From DAOOVD01 sp035369845 (GTDB lineage Bacteria; Bacillota; Desulfotomaculia; Desulfotomaculales; Pelotomaculaceae), in assembly GCA_035369845.1 (NCBI GenBank), contig DAOOVD010000026.1:1-36640 (forward strand): a DNA stretch of 36,640 nt. The letters are read 5' to 3'. This document shows, piece after piece, positions 15,564 to 23,578 of the stretch; within the stretch, counting starts at the first letter, position 1, and each line of letters begins with the position of its first letter. The notes under the pieces are model-generated. The model did not search any database. It was not told the origin of the DNA and worked only from the letters and a program-made list of their open reading frames with translations. Both the position numbers and the translations under genes were made by a program.

Positions 15564-16595
15564 TTGCAAACCGGTTTGGTCTACGACTCTGCGTACCTTA
15601 ACCACGACACGGGTTCCCACGTCGAGGGAGCCGGGCGGCTGATACATACACACAACTATCTGCAGAAATCGGGCGTCCTGGAAAAGCTGGCGAGGATTAA
15701 GCCGCGCCCGGCAAGCCTTGAGGAAGTTTCAATGGTCCACCTTCCGGAATACATACAGAAGGTTAAGGATTTTTCCGACCGGGGCGGCGGCAGCTTCGGC
15801 TACGACAATGTGGGCTCCAGGGAGACGTTCAGCACGGCCCTGCTGGCGGTGGGAGGGACTTTGACCGCAGTGGAGCAGGTAATGGACAAAAAAGTGGACA
15901 ACGCTTTTGCCCTGGTTCGCCCTCCCGGTCACCACGCCACGGCGGGCCAGGGTATGGGATTTTGTTTTTTCAACAACGTGGCGGTGGGCGCGAGGTACGC
16001 TTTAAAGAAGTACGGTTTGAGCAGGGTCCTGGTAGTCGACTGGGATGAACACCACGGCAACGGAACCGAGCACATATTTTACGGCGATCCCTCCGTTCTG
16101 TACTTTTCTGTACACCGGGACTGGAGTTTTCCGGGCACCGGGCTGGCTGAAAAAACAGGCGCGGGGGAAGGCGAGGGGTACAATATAAACGTGCCTCTGC
16201 CGAGGGGTTCGGGCGATGTTGAGTATCAGCTCGCATTTAAAGAAATCCTCAAACCTGTGGCTCTGAAGTACAATCCCGAAATAATTTTTTTATCCGCCGG
16301 AATGGATGCTCACCGGAAAGATCCGATCGGTCAAATGAATATGACCTCCGAGGGGTACTGGAAACTGACCGAAATCGTTTGTGAAATAGCCGGCAGTTGT
16401 TGCGGGGGAGCACTGGTCACGGTGCTGGAAGGCGGATACAACCAGCAAGCCCTTGCCGAAAGCGTTCTGGCCGTCTTGATTGTCATGGCCGGGTGGGGGC
16501 AGCCCTCGGAGGGGGATAAAGGAACCCCCAAACCGAATGCTTTGAGAGCGATTGAACACGTAAAGAAGATACAGGCCCGTTACTGGCCGTTGTAA
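15564..16595 (+). CDS. Histone deacetylase/AcuC-family deacetylase
   Basis: A 343-residue arginase-fold deacetylase. The charge-relay pair is His123-His124 in RPPGHHATAG. Zinc ligands are Asp161 and His163 in VDWDEHHGNGTEH, and Asp248 in SAGMDAHRKDP. The late GGYN motif is present. Bacterial members remove acetyl groups from proteins (AcuC acts on acetyl-CoA synthetase) or from polyamines; the substrate here is unproven. The start is TTG, nine bases after GGAGG. A longer frame from 15417 would prefix about 49 residues copied from the protease gene and is rejected as the native start. It is followed by a strong terminator. Confidence 0.88.
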   Translation: MQTGLVYDSAYLNHDTGSHVEGAGRLIHTHNYLQKSGVLEKLARIKPRPASLEEVSMVHLPEYIQKVKDFSDRGGGSFGYDNVGSRETFSTALLAVGGTLTAVEQVMDKKVDNAFALVRPPGHHATAGQGMGFCFFNNVAVGARYALKKYGLSRVLVVDWDEHHGNGTEHIFYGDPSVLYFSVHRDWSFPGTGLAEKTGAGEGEGYNINVPLPRGSGDVEYQLAFKEILKPVALKYNPEIIFLSAGMDAHRKDPIGQMNMTSEGYWKLTEIVCEIAGSCCGGALVTVLEGGYNQQALAESVLAVLIVMAGWGQPSEGDKGTPKPNALRAIEHVKKIQARYWPL

Positions 16596-16605
16596 AACGG
16601 AGATC

Positions 16606-16638
16606 GTCACCGCTCACTTCCCGGCTTTCATGCCGGCA
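16606..16638. repeat. Partial second copy of the inverted-repeat element end
   Basis: Begins GTCACCGCTCACT, the exact complement of AGTGAGCGGTGAC at 15215-15227, and stays similar for about 33 bases (GGCTTTC, then CCGGCA). The deacetylase gene is thus flanked on both sides by related sequence. Confidence 0.6.
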
Positions 16639-16642
16639 GTCT

Positions 16643-16674
16643 GCAGGGATGCCTTGCGGCATCCCTGCTGTTTT
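16643..16674. terminator. Rho-independent terminator
   Basis: GCAGGGATGCC-TTGC-GGCATCCCTGC, a perfect 11-bp stem followed by TGTTTT on the plus strand. It lies between the convergent deacetylase and spore-protein genes and may serve both. Confidence 0.85.
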
Positions 16675-16676
16675 GG

Positions 16677-16859
16677 CTATCGTTCTCCCGCCAGTGTTCT
16701 TTCGGCCCGCTCGATGGCAAGACGGACAAGATTACCGCAGTTTCTCGAGGAAACGTTGCCGAAATCGCCGTCCCTGCGCACCACGTCGCCTACACCGAGT
16801 TCGTCCGCCAACTCATACTTCAGCCTTTCGGACATTACTCCTCCGCGCCTTCTGCTCAT
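16677..16859 (-). CDS. Small acid-soluble spore protein, alpha/beta type
   Basis: A 60-residue protein whose core, LKYELADELGVGDVV, matches the germination-protease recognition region of alpha/beta SASPs (usual form KYEIASELGV). The second conserved block is represented by GNLVRLAIERAE. These proteins coat and protect DNA in the dormant spore and are degraded during germination. AAAGGAGG stands before ATG at good spacing. It is a monocistronic gene, as is usual for SASPs, and direct evidence that the host forms endospores. Confidence 0.85.
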   Translation of the reverse strand: MSRRRGGVMSERLKYELADELGVGDVVRRDGDFGNVSSRNCGNLVRLAIERAERTLAGER

Positions 16860-16947
16860 TAGCGAGACCTCCTTTGCTCAGTCGGAACGACAGCCGTTAT
16901 TATTATTTGAAGCTATTTTGTCTTTAAACGTAGAAAATGAAGGGCGG

Positions 16948-17883
16948 TCATCTTTTTTTTGACTTTTCTTTGGTGAACCCTTTGCCCGACACCTCGTTTG
17001 CGTCCGAGATATACATGAACGCATCGGGATCGGTCTGTTCGACTATGCTTTTAAGCCTTGCGATTTCAAACCTGTTGGCCACGCAGTTCAGGATGGCCGT
17101 TTCTTTTCTTGTAAATGCGCCTATCCCCGAAAAGTATGTAACTCCGCGGTGCAGTTCTTTGATGATCCTGTCGCCGATTTGAAAGGAGTTGTTGGAAACG
17201 ATCATTACGGACTTGTTTGTATTGAGACCGGTGATGACCACGTCGGTGATCTTGCCGACGGTAAGCATGGAAATAATTGTATACAAGCCGGTGTTTAAAG
17301 GGAAAAACATCAACGATACGCCTATTATAATGAGGTTGGCGTAAAAGCTCACTTCCCCGATGCCCAGGTTTCTCCTCTTGCGCAATATCATGGCGATGAT
17401 GTCGGTGCCTCCGGTACTGCCGTGACCGCGAAAAACGAGACCGAGGCCCGCTCCGTTGACGGCGCCCCCGAAGATGGCGGCAAGGAAGAGATCGATCTGG
17501 GGGGTCGGCAGAAGTCCGCTGGTAAGAGGCAGCAGGGCGGTTAAAAACAAGGTTCCCAGGAGACTGTAAAATAGAAACTGGCGGTTTATTTCCCTGTATC
17601 CCCACCAGAAAACAGGCATGTTCAGCATCAGAACGCTCAGAAAAACCGGTATTTTAAACAGATAAAAGAAGATGAGAGCGATGCCTGCAATCCCCCCGGT
17701 GAGGAGTCCGTAAGGAATCAGTACGGTATTTATACTGACTGCCATGAGGAACGTTCCCGCGGCTATGGAAAAAATGCCGGCAGGAACCGCACCGGGAGGC
17801 CGCAAAAGCGGTTGCGCCTTTGACAGGCCGCGTATTTGCGCTCTGATTGCCCTGAAAGGATGAGCCAATTTCAATCTGCACAC
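16948..17883 (-). CDS. YitT family membrane protein (DUF161 + DUF2179)
   Basis: A 311-residue protein with five to six membrane helices in the first ~210 residues, carrying the DUF161 features GLLTGGIAGIALI and GHGSTGGTDIIAMIL. The C-terminal soluble DUF2179 domain reads SNNSFQIGDRIIKELHRGVTY and continues to YISDANEVSGKGF. YitT proteins are common in Firmicutes; their transport function, if any, is unknown. The start is GTG, but its ribosome binding site (GGGGA) is too close, so the TTG three codons later may be used. A gap of 31 bp separates it from the GH15 gene upstream on the same strand. Confidence 0.85.
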   Translation of the reverse strand: MCRLKLAHPFRAIRAQIRGLSKAQPLLRPPGAVPAGIFSIAAGTFLMAVSINTVLIPYGLLTGGIAGIALIFFYLFKIPVFLSVLMLNMPVFWWGYREINRQFLFYSLLGTLFLTALLPLTSGLLPTPQIDLFLAAIFGGAVNGAGLGLVFRGHGSTGGTDIIAMILRKRRNLGIGEVSFYANLIIIGVSLMFFPLNTGLYTIISMLTVGKITDVVITGLNTNKSVMIVSNNSFQIGDRIIKELHRGVTYFSGIGAFTRKETAILNCVANRFEIARLKSIVEQTDPDAFMYISDANEVSGKGFTKEKSKKR

Positions 17884-17914
17884 TCCCCGAAAGATGGATG
17901 TCCATATTTTGCGC

Positions 17915-19924
17915 TCACCTCTCCGCCTGCTTGATTATGCTCAGTTTTCCATGAAGCGCCAGGTGGGCAAGTACGAACATGGCGTGCGACCAGCTCAGAG
18001 GCACGACCCAGGCGGGGCCGCCGCGGCTTTTGTCGACCTGCTCCGGCAGGAGCAGGTGACGGTTGGACTGCTCAAGGCACCAGCGGTAGACTGTTTCCGC
18101 GCGGCCGCAATCCCCGGCGGCGCAGTAGTATATTGCCAGCCAGAGGGTGGTTACCAGCCACGGGTTGCCTCCCCTGTAACCGTCTCCTTCGTAGCGGTGG
18201 ATTCCCCCCACGTCGCGGTTCCAAAGTTTCTCTTCGATGGCCCGGACGGTGGCCAGCATTTTTTCATCCAGAGGATCCATCACTCCGAAAGGAAAAACCA
18301 GACCCAGCAGGGCCGCGTCCACCCTCTCATCTTTTCCGACCCGGTAGACCGGGTAGAGGCCTGATGGATCTGTTGAGGCGGATGTCCTCTCACCCCTGCT
18401 CAGTGCGTATTCATAAGTTTCCCTGGAAACCTTCCGGTTTATTCCGCGGATAAAACGATTCCGGTTTGGTGACCAGTGATGTTTTAATATCGCTTCCCTG
18501 ACTGCCGCGGAGGCACCCCTCCATTTTTCCGCGTACTTCCTTTCCCCCGTTGCCGCGGCAATTTTTGCGGCCGCCTTCAAGCCGCCGTACACGGCTGCCG
18601 CCGAGTAAGCGCTTTGTTCATTTTCATCCTCCCAGAGGTCGTAGCCGGCGGCGGGAAGCCCGTTGTCCCCTATGCTGCCGGCAAGGTATTCCGCCCCGGA
18701 CTGCAGTGAAGGCCATATGCTTTTCAAGAAATCCCGGTTCCCGGTAAGGTTGTAGTGGTGCCAGTAACCGTACAAAACGGATCCCGGCTGGTCTATCTGC
18801 CGGCCCCAGGCGGGGGCGGCCGAGCCGTCCGTAAAATATCTTTGGCGCCAGTTCCCGTTCCTGTCCTGTACTGAGGAGGCAAAAAGGTAGAAGTTTTCCG
18901 CCAGGTCGTGGTAACCCGCTTCATCGAGCGCCGCGGCTACGTAAAAAGAATCACGCGGCCAGCAATAGCCGTAACCGCCGCAGGCCAGGTAGTAAGGATC
19001 GAACTCCGGAGCGGCGATAGACGCGCCTGTTTCTTTGTTTGTCATCAGTTTCATGGCAAGAAGCGAGCGCGTGTAGACAGGCTGGACGGTTTCACCCTCA
19101 AGATTGCCCAATGCGGTTTGCAGCCAGCCGTTCCAGTACCGCCTGGTCCGGTCCAGCCAATCGTTTATGTCCCTGGAAGCCGCCTGGTCAAGAAGCTCCC
19201 TGACCTGCTCTTCAGAATGGCCGGCTGCAAGGTAGAGCGCAAATGTTTTGGAACTGCCGGCCGGCAGTTCGCCGAGGTTCCAGGCCATGCTCCCGGCGCT
19301 CTGCCGTATGTTGTCCCTGTTCCCCCACAGCATCCCTCTGGACGCGTCCTGGAAAGGGTCTGAAGGCGTGTTTCTCCTTCCGCAGTGGTAGCCCGCCAGC
19401 GGATACCCGTGTCCCGCTACTGCCAGGTAAACATTTCTCCGGTGGAAAACCAGGGAGTTGTTTGAGAAGTCGACATAAGCCCCGTCGTAGAGGGGCGATT
19501 CTTCAATTTCAAACGAGCAGTATAAAAGAAAGGTGATGTTTTCGCTTTTTTCCCCCTCGTTTGTCAGTTCACAGGAACGGGCCAGAACGTCCCGGTCGGG
19601 AAAGACGAAGTCCTTCTGCACTGCTTTCAGGTGGTGGGTCCGGCTGAAAAGCGAGGTTTCGACGATGTTTGTATTTTCCAGGTAGCGCTGCGATGAATCC
19701 CATGTATTCGCCAGATGAAACCATTTGGTAAAACTCTGCCCTTCCTGCAGGGAGAGCCTGACTCCGGGCCAAAGGTGCCCCAGGTGCTGACCGTACTCGA
19801 TATAAGGCCAGAAAATCCTGAATATTTCACCCGTGCTTCTCAGCGACACCAGCATTTTTGAATTCCCTATAATGGCTTCCGGTGATTCCGGGCGGAACTT
19901 GAAGTCTTTGATTTCACCCACCAC
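17915..19924 (-). CDS. Glycoside hydrolase family 15 (glucoamylase/trehalase-type)
   Basis: A 669-residue cytosolic protein with the bacterial GH15 layout: an N-terminal beta-sandwich (about 1-270) and an (alpha/alpha)6 catalytic domain. Visible motifs are CWPRDSFYVAAALDEAGY (from 321), the general-acid region YDLWEDENEQ (429-437), and the general base Glu628 in LLPEQVD. There is no signal peptide, so the substrate would be intracellular: maltodextrin, glycogen breakdown products or trehalose. An in-frame stop lies directly before the GTG start, so the N-terminus is complete, although its ribosome binding site is poor. It lies on the same strand as an inositol-phosphatase-family gene and a toroid-fold protein. 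Confidence 0.87.
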   Translation of the reverse strand: MVGEIKDFKFRPESPEAIIGNSKMLVSLRSTGEIFRIFWPYIEYGQHLGHLWPGVRLSLQEGQSFTKWFHLANTWDSSQRYLENTNIVETSLFSRTHHLKAVQKDFVFPDRDVLARSCELTNEGEKSENITFLLYCSFEIEESPLYDGAYVDFSNNSLVFHRRNVYLAVAGHGYPLAGYHCGRRNTPSDPFQDASRGMLWGNRDNIRQSAGSMAWNLGELPAGSSKTFALYLAAGHSEEQVRELLDQAASRDINDWLDRTRRYWNGWLQTALGNLEGETVQPVYTRSLLAMKLMTNKETGASIAAPEFDPYYLACGGYGYCWPRDSFYVAAALDEAGYHDLAENFYLFASSVQDRNGNWRQRYFTDGSAAPAWGRQIDQPGSVLYGYWHHYNLTGNRDFLKSIWPSLQSGAEYLAGSIGDNGLPAAGYDLWEDENEQSAYSAAAVYGGLKAAAKIAAATGERKYAEKWRGASAAVREAILKHHWSPNRNRFIRGINRKVSRETYEYALSRGERTSASTDPSGLYPVYRVGKDERVDAALLGLVFPFGVMDPLDEKMLATVRAIEEKLWNRDVGGIHRYEGDGYRGGNPWLVTTLWLAIYYCAAGDCGRAETVYRWCLEQSNRHLLLPEQVDKSRGGPAWVVPLSWSHAMFVLAHLALHGKLSIIKQAER

Positions 19925-19972
19925 CTATTTTTTTATTGTACCGGTATCAATATGTTCACTTTTATTTAACGG

Positions 19973-20004
19973 CTTCCTTCAACCTCAAGGTCCCGGACAG
20001 TTTG
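19973..20004 (-). repeat. Dispersed intergenic repeat copy
   Basis: CTTCCTTCAACCTCAAGG followed by TCCCGGACAGTTTG, the inverse orientation of the 15327 copy. The 235 bp between the GH15 and inositol-phosphatase genes contains no other recognisable feature. Confidence 0.7.
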
Positions 20005-20159
20005 TACGCAGACTGCTCGAAGGCGTTGCCTTTGTTTTGTGCGCGCTGCGCCCTGTACCGCCTGAACAGTGATGGCCGGCGGACCGGCTGTCAATATCGC
20101 TGTTGAATGCCGCCGGCAACGGTTTCGGGAACGTTTGGCGGGTTTTTGTTCGCCTTGTT

Positions 20160-20951
20160 TCAGGCTGACAGGGTTTTTAGCAGTTCTTTGTGAATGAGAC
20201 CGTTTGTGGCTGCGATAGAAGGGTATCCCTCAAGAGTGAGTTTGTTCCCTTCGGTATCGGTGACCGTACCGCCCGCTTCCTCTACCAGCAGTGAACCCGC
20301 CGCCACGTCCCACGGTCTGAGGGTGTTCTCCCAGAATCCGGTAAGCCTGCCGCAGGCCACATATGCAAGTTCCAGGGCCGCCGAGCCGAGCGCCCTCAGG
20401 TTTGCGCAACCCTCAATGATTTTGTGGTAGTCAACTTTCAGCAGCCGCTTGTTGAAAGCTTTGTTCGACGGGTAGCCGGTTACGATCAGGCTGTCGGCGA
20501 AACTACCTCTTGTCAGGTCGACCCTCACCGGTTTTCCGTTTAAAAACGCCCCGCCGTTTTTAATGGCGCAGAAGCATTCGTTGCGGAGGGGATCGAAAAC
20601 CACGCCGGCCACCATCTCGAAATCGCGGGCCAGTCCGATTGAAACGGCGAAGAAGGGTATCCCGTAAACAAAATTGGTCGTCCCGTCGAGAGGGTCGACG
20701 AACCAGGTAAACCCCCCGGACCCGGCGCGCGCCTGCTTTTCGCTTTCCTCCCCGATAATGGTATGCCCCGGGAAGCTTTTGCCGATACCATCCGTAATGA
20801 GTTCTTCGGACCGGCGGTCCACTTCGGTTACGAGGTCGGAAGGGCAGGATTTGAACCCTTTTTCGAATTCTCCCCCGAAGCTTTCCCTGATCAGGTTGCC
20901 GGCCCGGCGGGCAAGGCTTACTGCCGTTTCGAGATAAATCGCATATTCCAT
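20160..20951 (-). CDS. Inositol monophosphatase family protein (SuhB-like)
   Basis: A 263-residue Mg-dependent, Li-sensitive-type phosphatase fold. The metal sites are Glu68/Glu69 in IIGEES and the DPLDGTTNF signature (86-94). The second signature is RPWDVAAGSLLVEEAGG, with Asp215. Members hydrolyse inositol phosphates, fructose-1,6-bisphosphate or related sugar phosphates; specificity cannot be read here. CTGGAG precedes ATG. Its position beside GH15 suggests sugar-phosphate metabolism, but this is weak context. Confidence 0.9.
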   Translation of the reverse strand: MEYAIYLETAVSLARRAGNLIRESFGGEFEKGFKSCPSDLVTEVDRRSEELITDGIGKSFPGHTIIGEESEKQARAGSGGFTWFVDPLDGTTNFVYGIPFFAVSIGLARDFEMVAGVVFDPLRNECFCAIKNGGAFLNGKPVRVDLTRGSFADSLIVTGYPSNKAFNKRLLKVDYHKIIEGCANLRALGSAALELAYVACGRLTGFWENTLRPWDVAAGSLLVEEAGGTVTDTEGNKLTLEGYPSIAATNGLIHKELLKTLSA

Positions 20952-21002
20952 AAATTACTCCAGAGATTGAGGTTTATTTGATTTTAACATATTTTAGAAA
21001 CA

Positions 21003-22028
21003 TTATGCCATCCCAAGCCAGTATTTCTGCCTTTCAATCAATTTTGCGCAGGTCAGTACGAAAAAAGCAGCTTCGGCACAGAACCAGTTCCCGGAGCCGG
21101 CGTCTATATAGGCCTCCCTGGCAAAGCGGACTTTCTCGTAGGCTTTCGCGTAATCGCCGCTCAGGGATGCGCAGTAGCCGAGTATCATCCACGGATAGTC
21201 GGGAGGTTTGATGGATACCCAGCCGGGCTGTTTTTCGTTAAAAACCTTGTAGAGAAGGCCTGCTCTTTCTGATGCCGGTTCAATCAGGCCGTAAACCGCC
21301 GGAAACAATTGACAGGCGGCGTCGGGGTAAAATTTTTTCAGGTCGACTCCCGGCCTGATCCAGCCGGTTTTGCTCGGGTGGTAGTATTGTTCCCGCCGGT
21401 TCCAAAGATTTTTCTCGATACCGGCGGCAATTTCTGCCGCTTTTGCCTGAAAAAAAGAAGCTTCCGGATCGCCGAGACGCTCCAGGATAACGGCGAAATC
21501 GGACAGACCCCGGTACGCCTCGCAATTGTCCATCAGATATTTTACTCTGTAGCCGGCCAGGGCAAAAGTCAGCCCGTCCCTGTCCATCAGTCTCACAACG
21601 CAGCGGGCCACCTTTTTCAAACCGGCCAGGTTCCGCCTGATCCAGCCGGTTTGGTGCGACCGCTCGTGATACGCATGGACAAGTGACAGGAAAGTCCCCG
21701 CGTATGCGTCTTCGGAGTCCGGTTTTGCAGTTTTGAAACTCGTTGTTCCGTCGTAATGGAAGTCCAGAATTGTGCCGTTGTTTTCAAGATTGCGCAAATA
21801 CCATTCGAGATAGCGTTCGACTAGAGGGTGGAAGGACGGGTTTTCCAGCATGGCCAGGGCGGCAAAATTGGAAAAGTACGGGGTGACCCATCCCTGATCA
21901 GGATATCTTTTGATCGCACCGTCTGATTTTTGGGAGCGGTCGAGAATCTGGCAGCTTTTCAGCCATTCGATCTGAGCAGCCATGTTACACTTTAAAGCGT
22001 AGATAATTTTGTGCGAGTTGGCGTACAT
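21003..22028 (-). CDS. Six-hairpin (alpha/alpha toroid) glycosidase-like protein of unknown function
   Basis: A 341-residue soluble protein composed of repeated helical hairpins, with aromatic- and acid-rich turns such as WVTPYFSNFAALAML, YDGTTSFKTAKPDSEDAYAG, NCEAYRGLSDFAVIL and PDYPWMILGYCASLSG. The pattern is that of six-hairpin glycosidase-fold proteins, but I cannot place it in a numbered family, and no unmistakable catalytic pair is seen. Acidic residues in SEDAYAG and DNCEAYRG are candidates. GGAGTG precedes ATG. The intracellular location and nearby GH15 gene suggest glycan or oligosaccharide processing. Confidence 0.6.
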   Translation of the reverse strand: MYANSHKIIYALKCNMAAQIEWLKSCQILDRSQKSDGAIKRYPDQGWVTPYFSNFAALAMLENPSFHPLVERYLEWYLRNLENNGTILDFHYDGTTSFKTAKPDSEDAYAGTFLSLVHAYHERSHQTGWIRRNLAGLKKVARCVVRLMDRDGLTFALAGYRVKYLMDNCEAYRGLSDFAVILERLGDPEASFFQAKAAEIAAGIEKNLWNRREQYYHPSKTGWIRPGVDLKKFYPDAACQLFPAVYGLIEPASERAGLLYKVFNEKQPGWVSIKPPDYPWMILGYCASLSGDYAKAYEKVRFAREAYIDAGSGNWFCAEAAFFVLTCAKLIERQKYWLGMA

Positions 22029-22198
22029 TTTCCATACACTCCGTCTTGAGTATTTTTATTGCATTTTATGGAGGCAGGCACTAAAGTGTTAGTCGCGGTG
22101 CACGTTGCAACGGGGGATTGTACCCGGCTGTTTCATTTAAAAGAAGATGCAGCTTCGCTGCGTGAGAGTCTGCTGCGGCGTTGCCTTCGTCTATTGCT

Positions 22199-22232
22199 GT
22201 TGACAAAGTGCCTTGAGGTTGAAACGCTCGCT
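22199..22232 (+). repeat. Dispersed intergenic repeat copy
   Basis: GTTGACAAAGTGCCTTGAGG followed by TTGAAACGCTCGCTC, almost the same as the left half of the 9291 element. The surrounding 453 bp gap (22029-22481) otherwise shows only a small GCAGC-TTC-GCTGC hairpin near 22150 and no gene. Confidence 0.65.
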
Positions 22233-22481
22233 CATATGCTTAGCGCCGGGTGAACCAGGGGCTCGCATCACGCGATAGCTGAATAAAATTGTCATGATTC
22301 CGCCCTTTGGTGTATTTGGGGCAGGCGACGGGAAAGCTATATTTGCTTTTTTTTGGGCCATGTTCCGGGTCCTTTTGCAAAACGAGCCGCTGCTTCTCCT
22401 GCCAAAAAAATAAACCTTTCTTGTACAGGAAGGAATTGCGTTTTTCAAAAAGAATTAGCTTATATAAAAGGGGGATGATTG

Positions 22482-22790
22482 ATGAACAACCCTCGCCTGT
22501 TGTTAATTTTATTTGCTCTCGCCTTCCTCGGCATCCAGGTAGTGAGCTTCATGTTCGGTATTTCCAAGCATGAGGAGAAGATGGTCAAGCTGGAAAAACA
22601 GATGGTCCAGTTTGAAACCAAGGGCGCGTACATAGATTTGAAATTCGACCCGGCGGTGGAACTGAGGAAAGAAAGATCAAGGTTTAAAGCCGAAACGATG
22701 AACTTTGCCATCAAGGTTCTGATCATCACCGGCGCGACTGCTTTTGTGTTTGCTCTCATGAAGGTCGATAAGGGGCGCAAAGGAGGGTGA
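22482..22790 (+). CDS. Small two-helix membrane protein, unknown function
   Basis: A 102-residue protein with an N-terminal membrane helix (LLLILFALAFLGIQVVSFMF), a charged helical middle beginning SKHEEKMVKLEKQMVQFETK, and a second membrane helix (FAIKVLIITGATAFVFALM) before a basic tail. Both termini probably face the same side. GGGGG lies before ATG; a TTG one codon earlier is possible. It converges on the dynamin operon with only 34 bp between them, and like two of that operon's small products it pairs a charged helix with membrane-spanning sequence. Not recognised as a named family. Confidence 0.65.
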   Translation: MNNPRLLLILFALAFLGIQVVSFMFGISKHEEKMVKLEKQMVQFETKGAYIDLKFDPAVELRKERSRFKAETMNFAIKVLIITGATAFVFALMKVDKGRKGG

Positions 22791-22794
22791 CGGT

Positions 22795-22815
22795 AAAAAC
22801 CCCGGGAATCCGGGG
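22795..22815 (-). terminator. Rho-independent terminator of the dynamin operon
   Basis: On the minus strand CCCCGG-ATTC-CCGGGG is followed by GTTTTT-type sequence. It sits ten bases after the last gene of the operon. Confidence 0.7.
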
Positions 22816-22824
22816 CGAGGAGAT

Positions 22825-23076
22825 TTATTTGAATAAGGAGACAACGGCGACAACACCGCAGAGCCCCAGCAAAGAAACCAATGCCAGCGCCCTGGTGCGT
22901 TCGTGCGCGGTTTGCAGGAGGCGGATGTCTTTTTCCAGCTCTTCAATTCTTTTGCTCAAACGCCTGGTTTCAAGGCTGATTGAATCCAGCCTGCCCGCTG
23001 CCGGGGCGACGATCTTCCTGTTGATGGCCGAGGCGAGTTCGCTTACCATTTCCGCTCCGTCCTGGGAACTAATCAT
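22825..23076 (-). CDS. Small coiled-coil protein with C-terminal membrane anchor (dynamin operon)
   Basis: An 83-residue protein: a heptad-like helix around LETRRLSKRIEELEKDIRLL and a C-terminal hydrophobic segment LALVSLLGLCGVVAVVSLF, the layout of a tail-anchored protein. Its ATG follows GGAGGAAGC and overlaps the upstream stop by 8 bp, so the two are translationally coupled; the longer frame starting at 23109 is less likely. RIEEL and surrounding residues resemble the next gene upstream, suggesting duplication. It may anchor a soluble partner to the membrane. Function unknown. Confidence 0.7.
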   Translation of the reverse strand: MISSQDGAEMVSELASAINRKIVAPAAGRLDSISLETRRLSKRIEELEKDIRLLQTAHERTRALALVSLLGLCGVVAVVSLFK

Positions 23077-23365
23077 CGGCGCTTCCTCCGCTCGCTTGAT
23101 TGATGGCATCCCTGATTGATGACAGGATTAACAGGGGCATTTGACCCAGCCTGTTTTCAATTTCCCCGAGTCTTGCCAGGAGCCCTTCCGTTGAGGTGCG
23201 TTCCTGTGCCTTCAACTCTTCAATGCGTCCGGAGATTTTCTGATTTTCCTCAAGTAACGGCTGAACCATTTTAGCCTTCAAACCGAGAAGAATTTCCCGC
23301 AGTATTTGCTGAATCGCCTCATCTCCCGCTTCGCCGGAGGTGAGCACATTTTTCTTTAACTCCAC
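23069..23365 (-). CDS. Small soluble helical protein (dynamin operon)
   Basis: A 98-residue acidic helical protein with a predicted coiled coil (PLLEENQKISGRIEELKAQE). The start is GTG with AAGGAGAG upstream. The segment ISGRIEELKA resembles LSKRIEELEK in the tail-anchored neighbour. It is third in a four-gene operon with the dynamin-like GTPase. No family recognised. Confidence 0.68.
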   Translation of the reverse strand: MELKKNVLTSGEAGDEAIQQILREILLGLKAKMVQPLLEENQKISGRIEELKAQERTSTEGLLARLGEIENRLGQMPLLILSSIRDAINQASGGSADD

Positions 23366-23383
23366 GTCGATCTCTCCTTATCT

Positions 23384-23578
23384 TTAAATTTTTTCGACCG
23401 CTTTTTTCAGGAGCGTCAAAAGCCTTACGGTTTCCCTTTCGGTGTTTTCCTCGAGCTCATTGCGAAAACACATCGTCAGGTCGCTTAAAAGGTTTTTCTT
23501 AATCTCAGTGCCTGCACGCGCACCTACTTCCGAAATGATTCTCCGCAGTCTCTCGTCCAGCAGCCTGGCGTTTTCCAT
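23384..23578 (-). CDS. Very small helical protein coupled to the dynamin-like GTPase
   Basis: A 64-residue, fully helical, charged protein. Its ATG shares one base with the TAA stop of the GTPase gene (TAATG) and has GGGAGG upstream, so the two are almost certainly translated together in related amounts. No family recognised; the tight coupling suggests physical partnership with the GTPase. Confidence 0.68.
   Translation of the reverse strand: MENARLLDERLRRIISEVGARAGTEIKKNLLSDLTMCFRNELEENTERETVRLLTLLKKAVEKI

Noticed and set aside
15144..15653. Two minus-strand ORFs (14133-14717 and 15144-15653) sharing a long identical peptide, looking like paralogous proteins
   Set aside because: The shared peptide is only the antisense of the exact 127-bp duplication; neither has a ribosome binding site.
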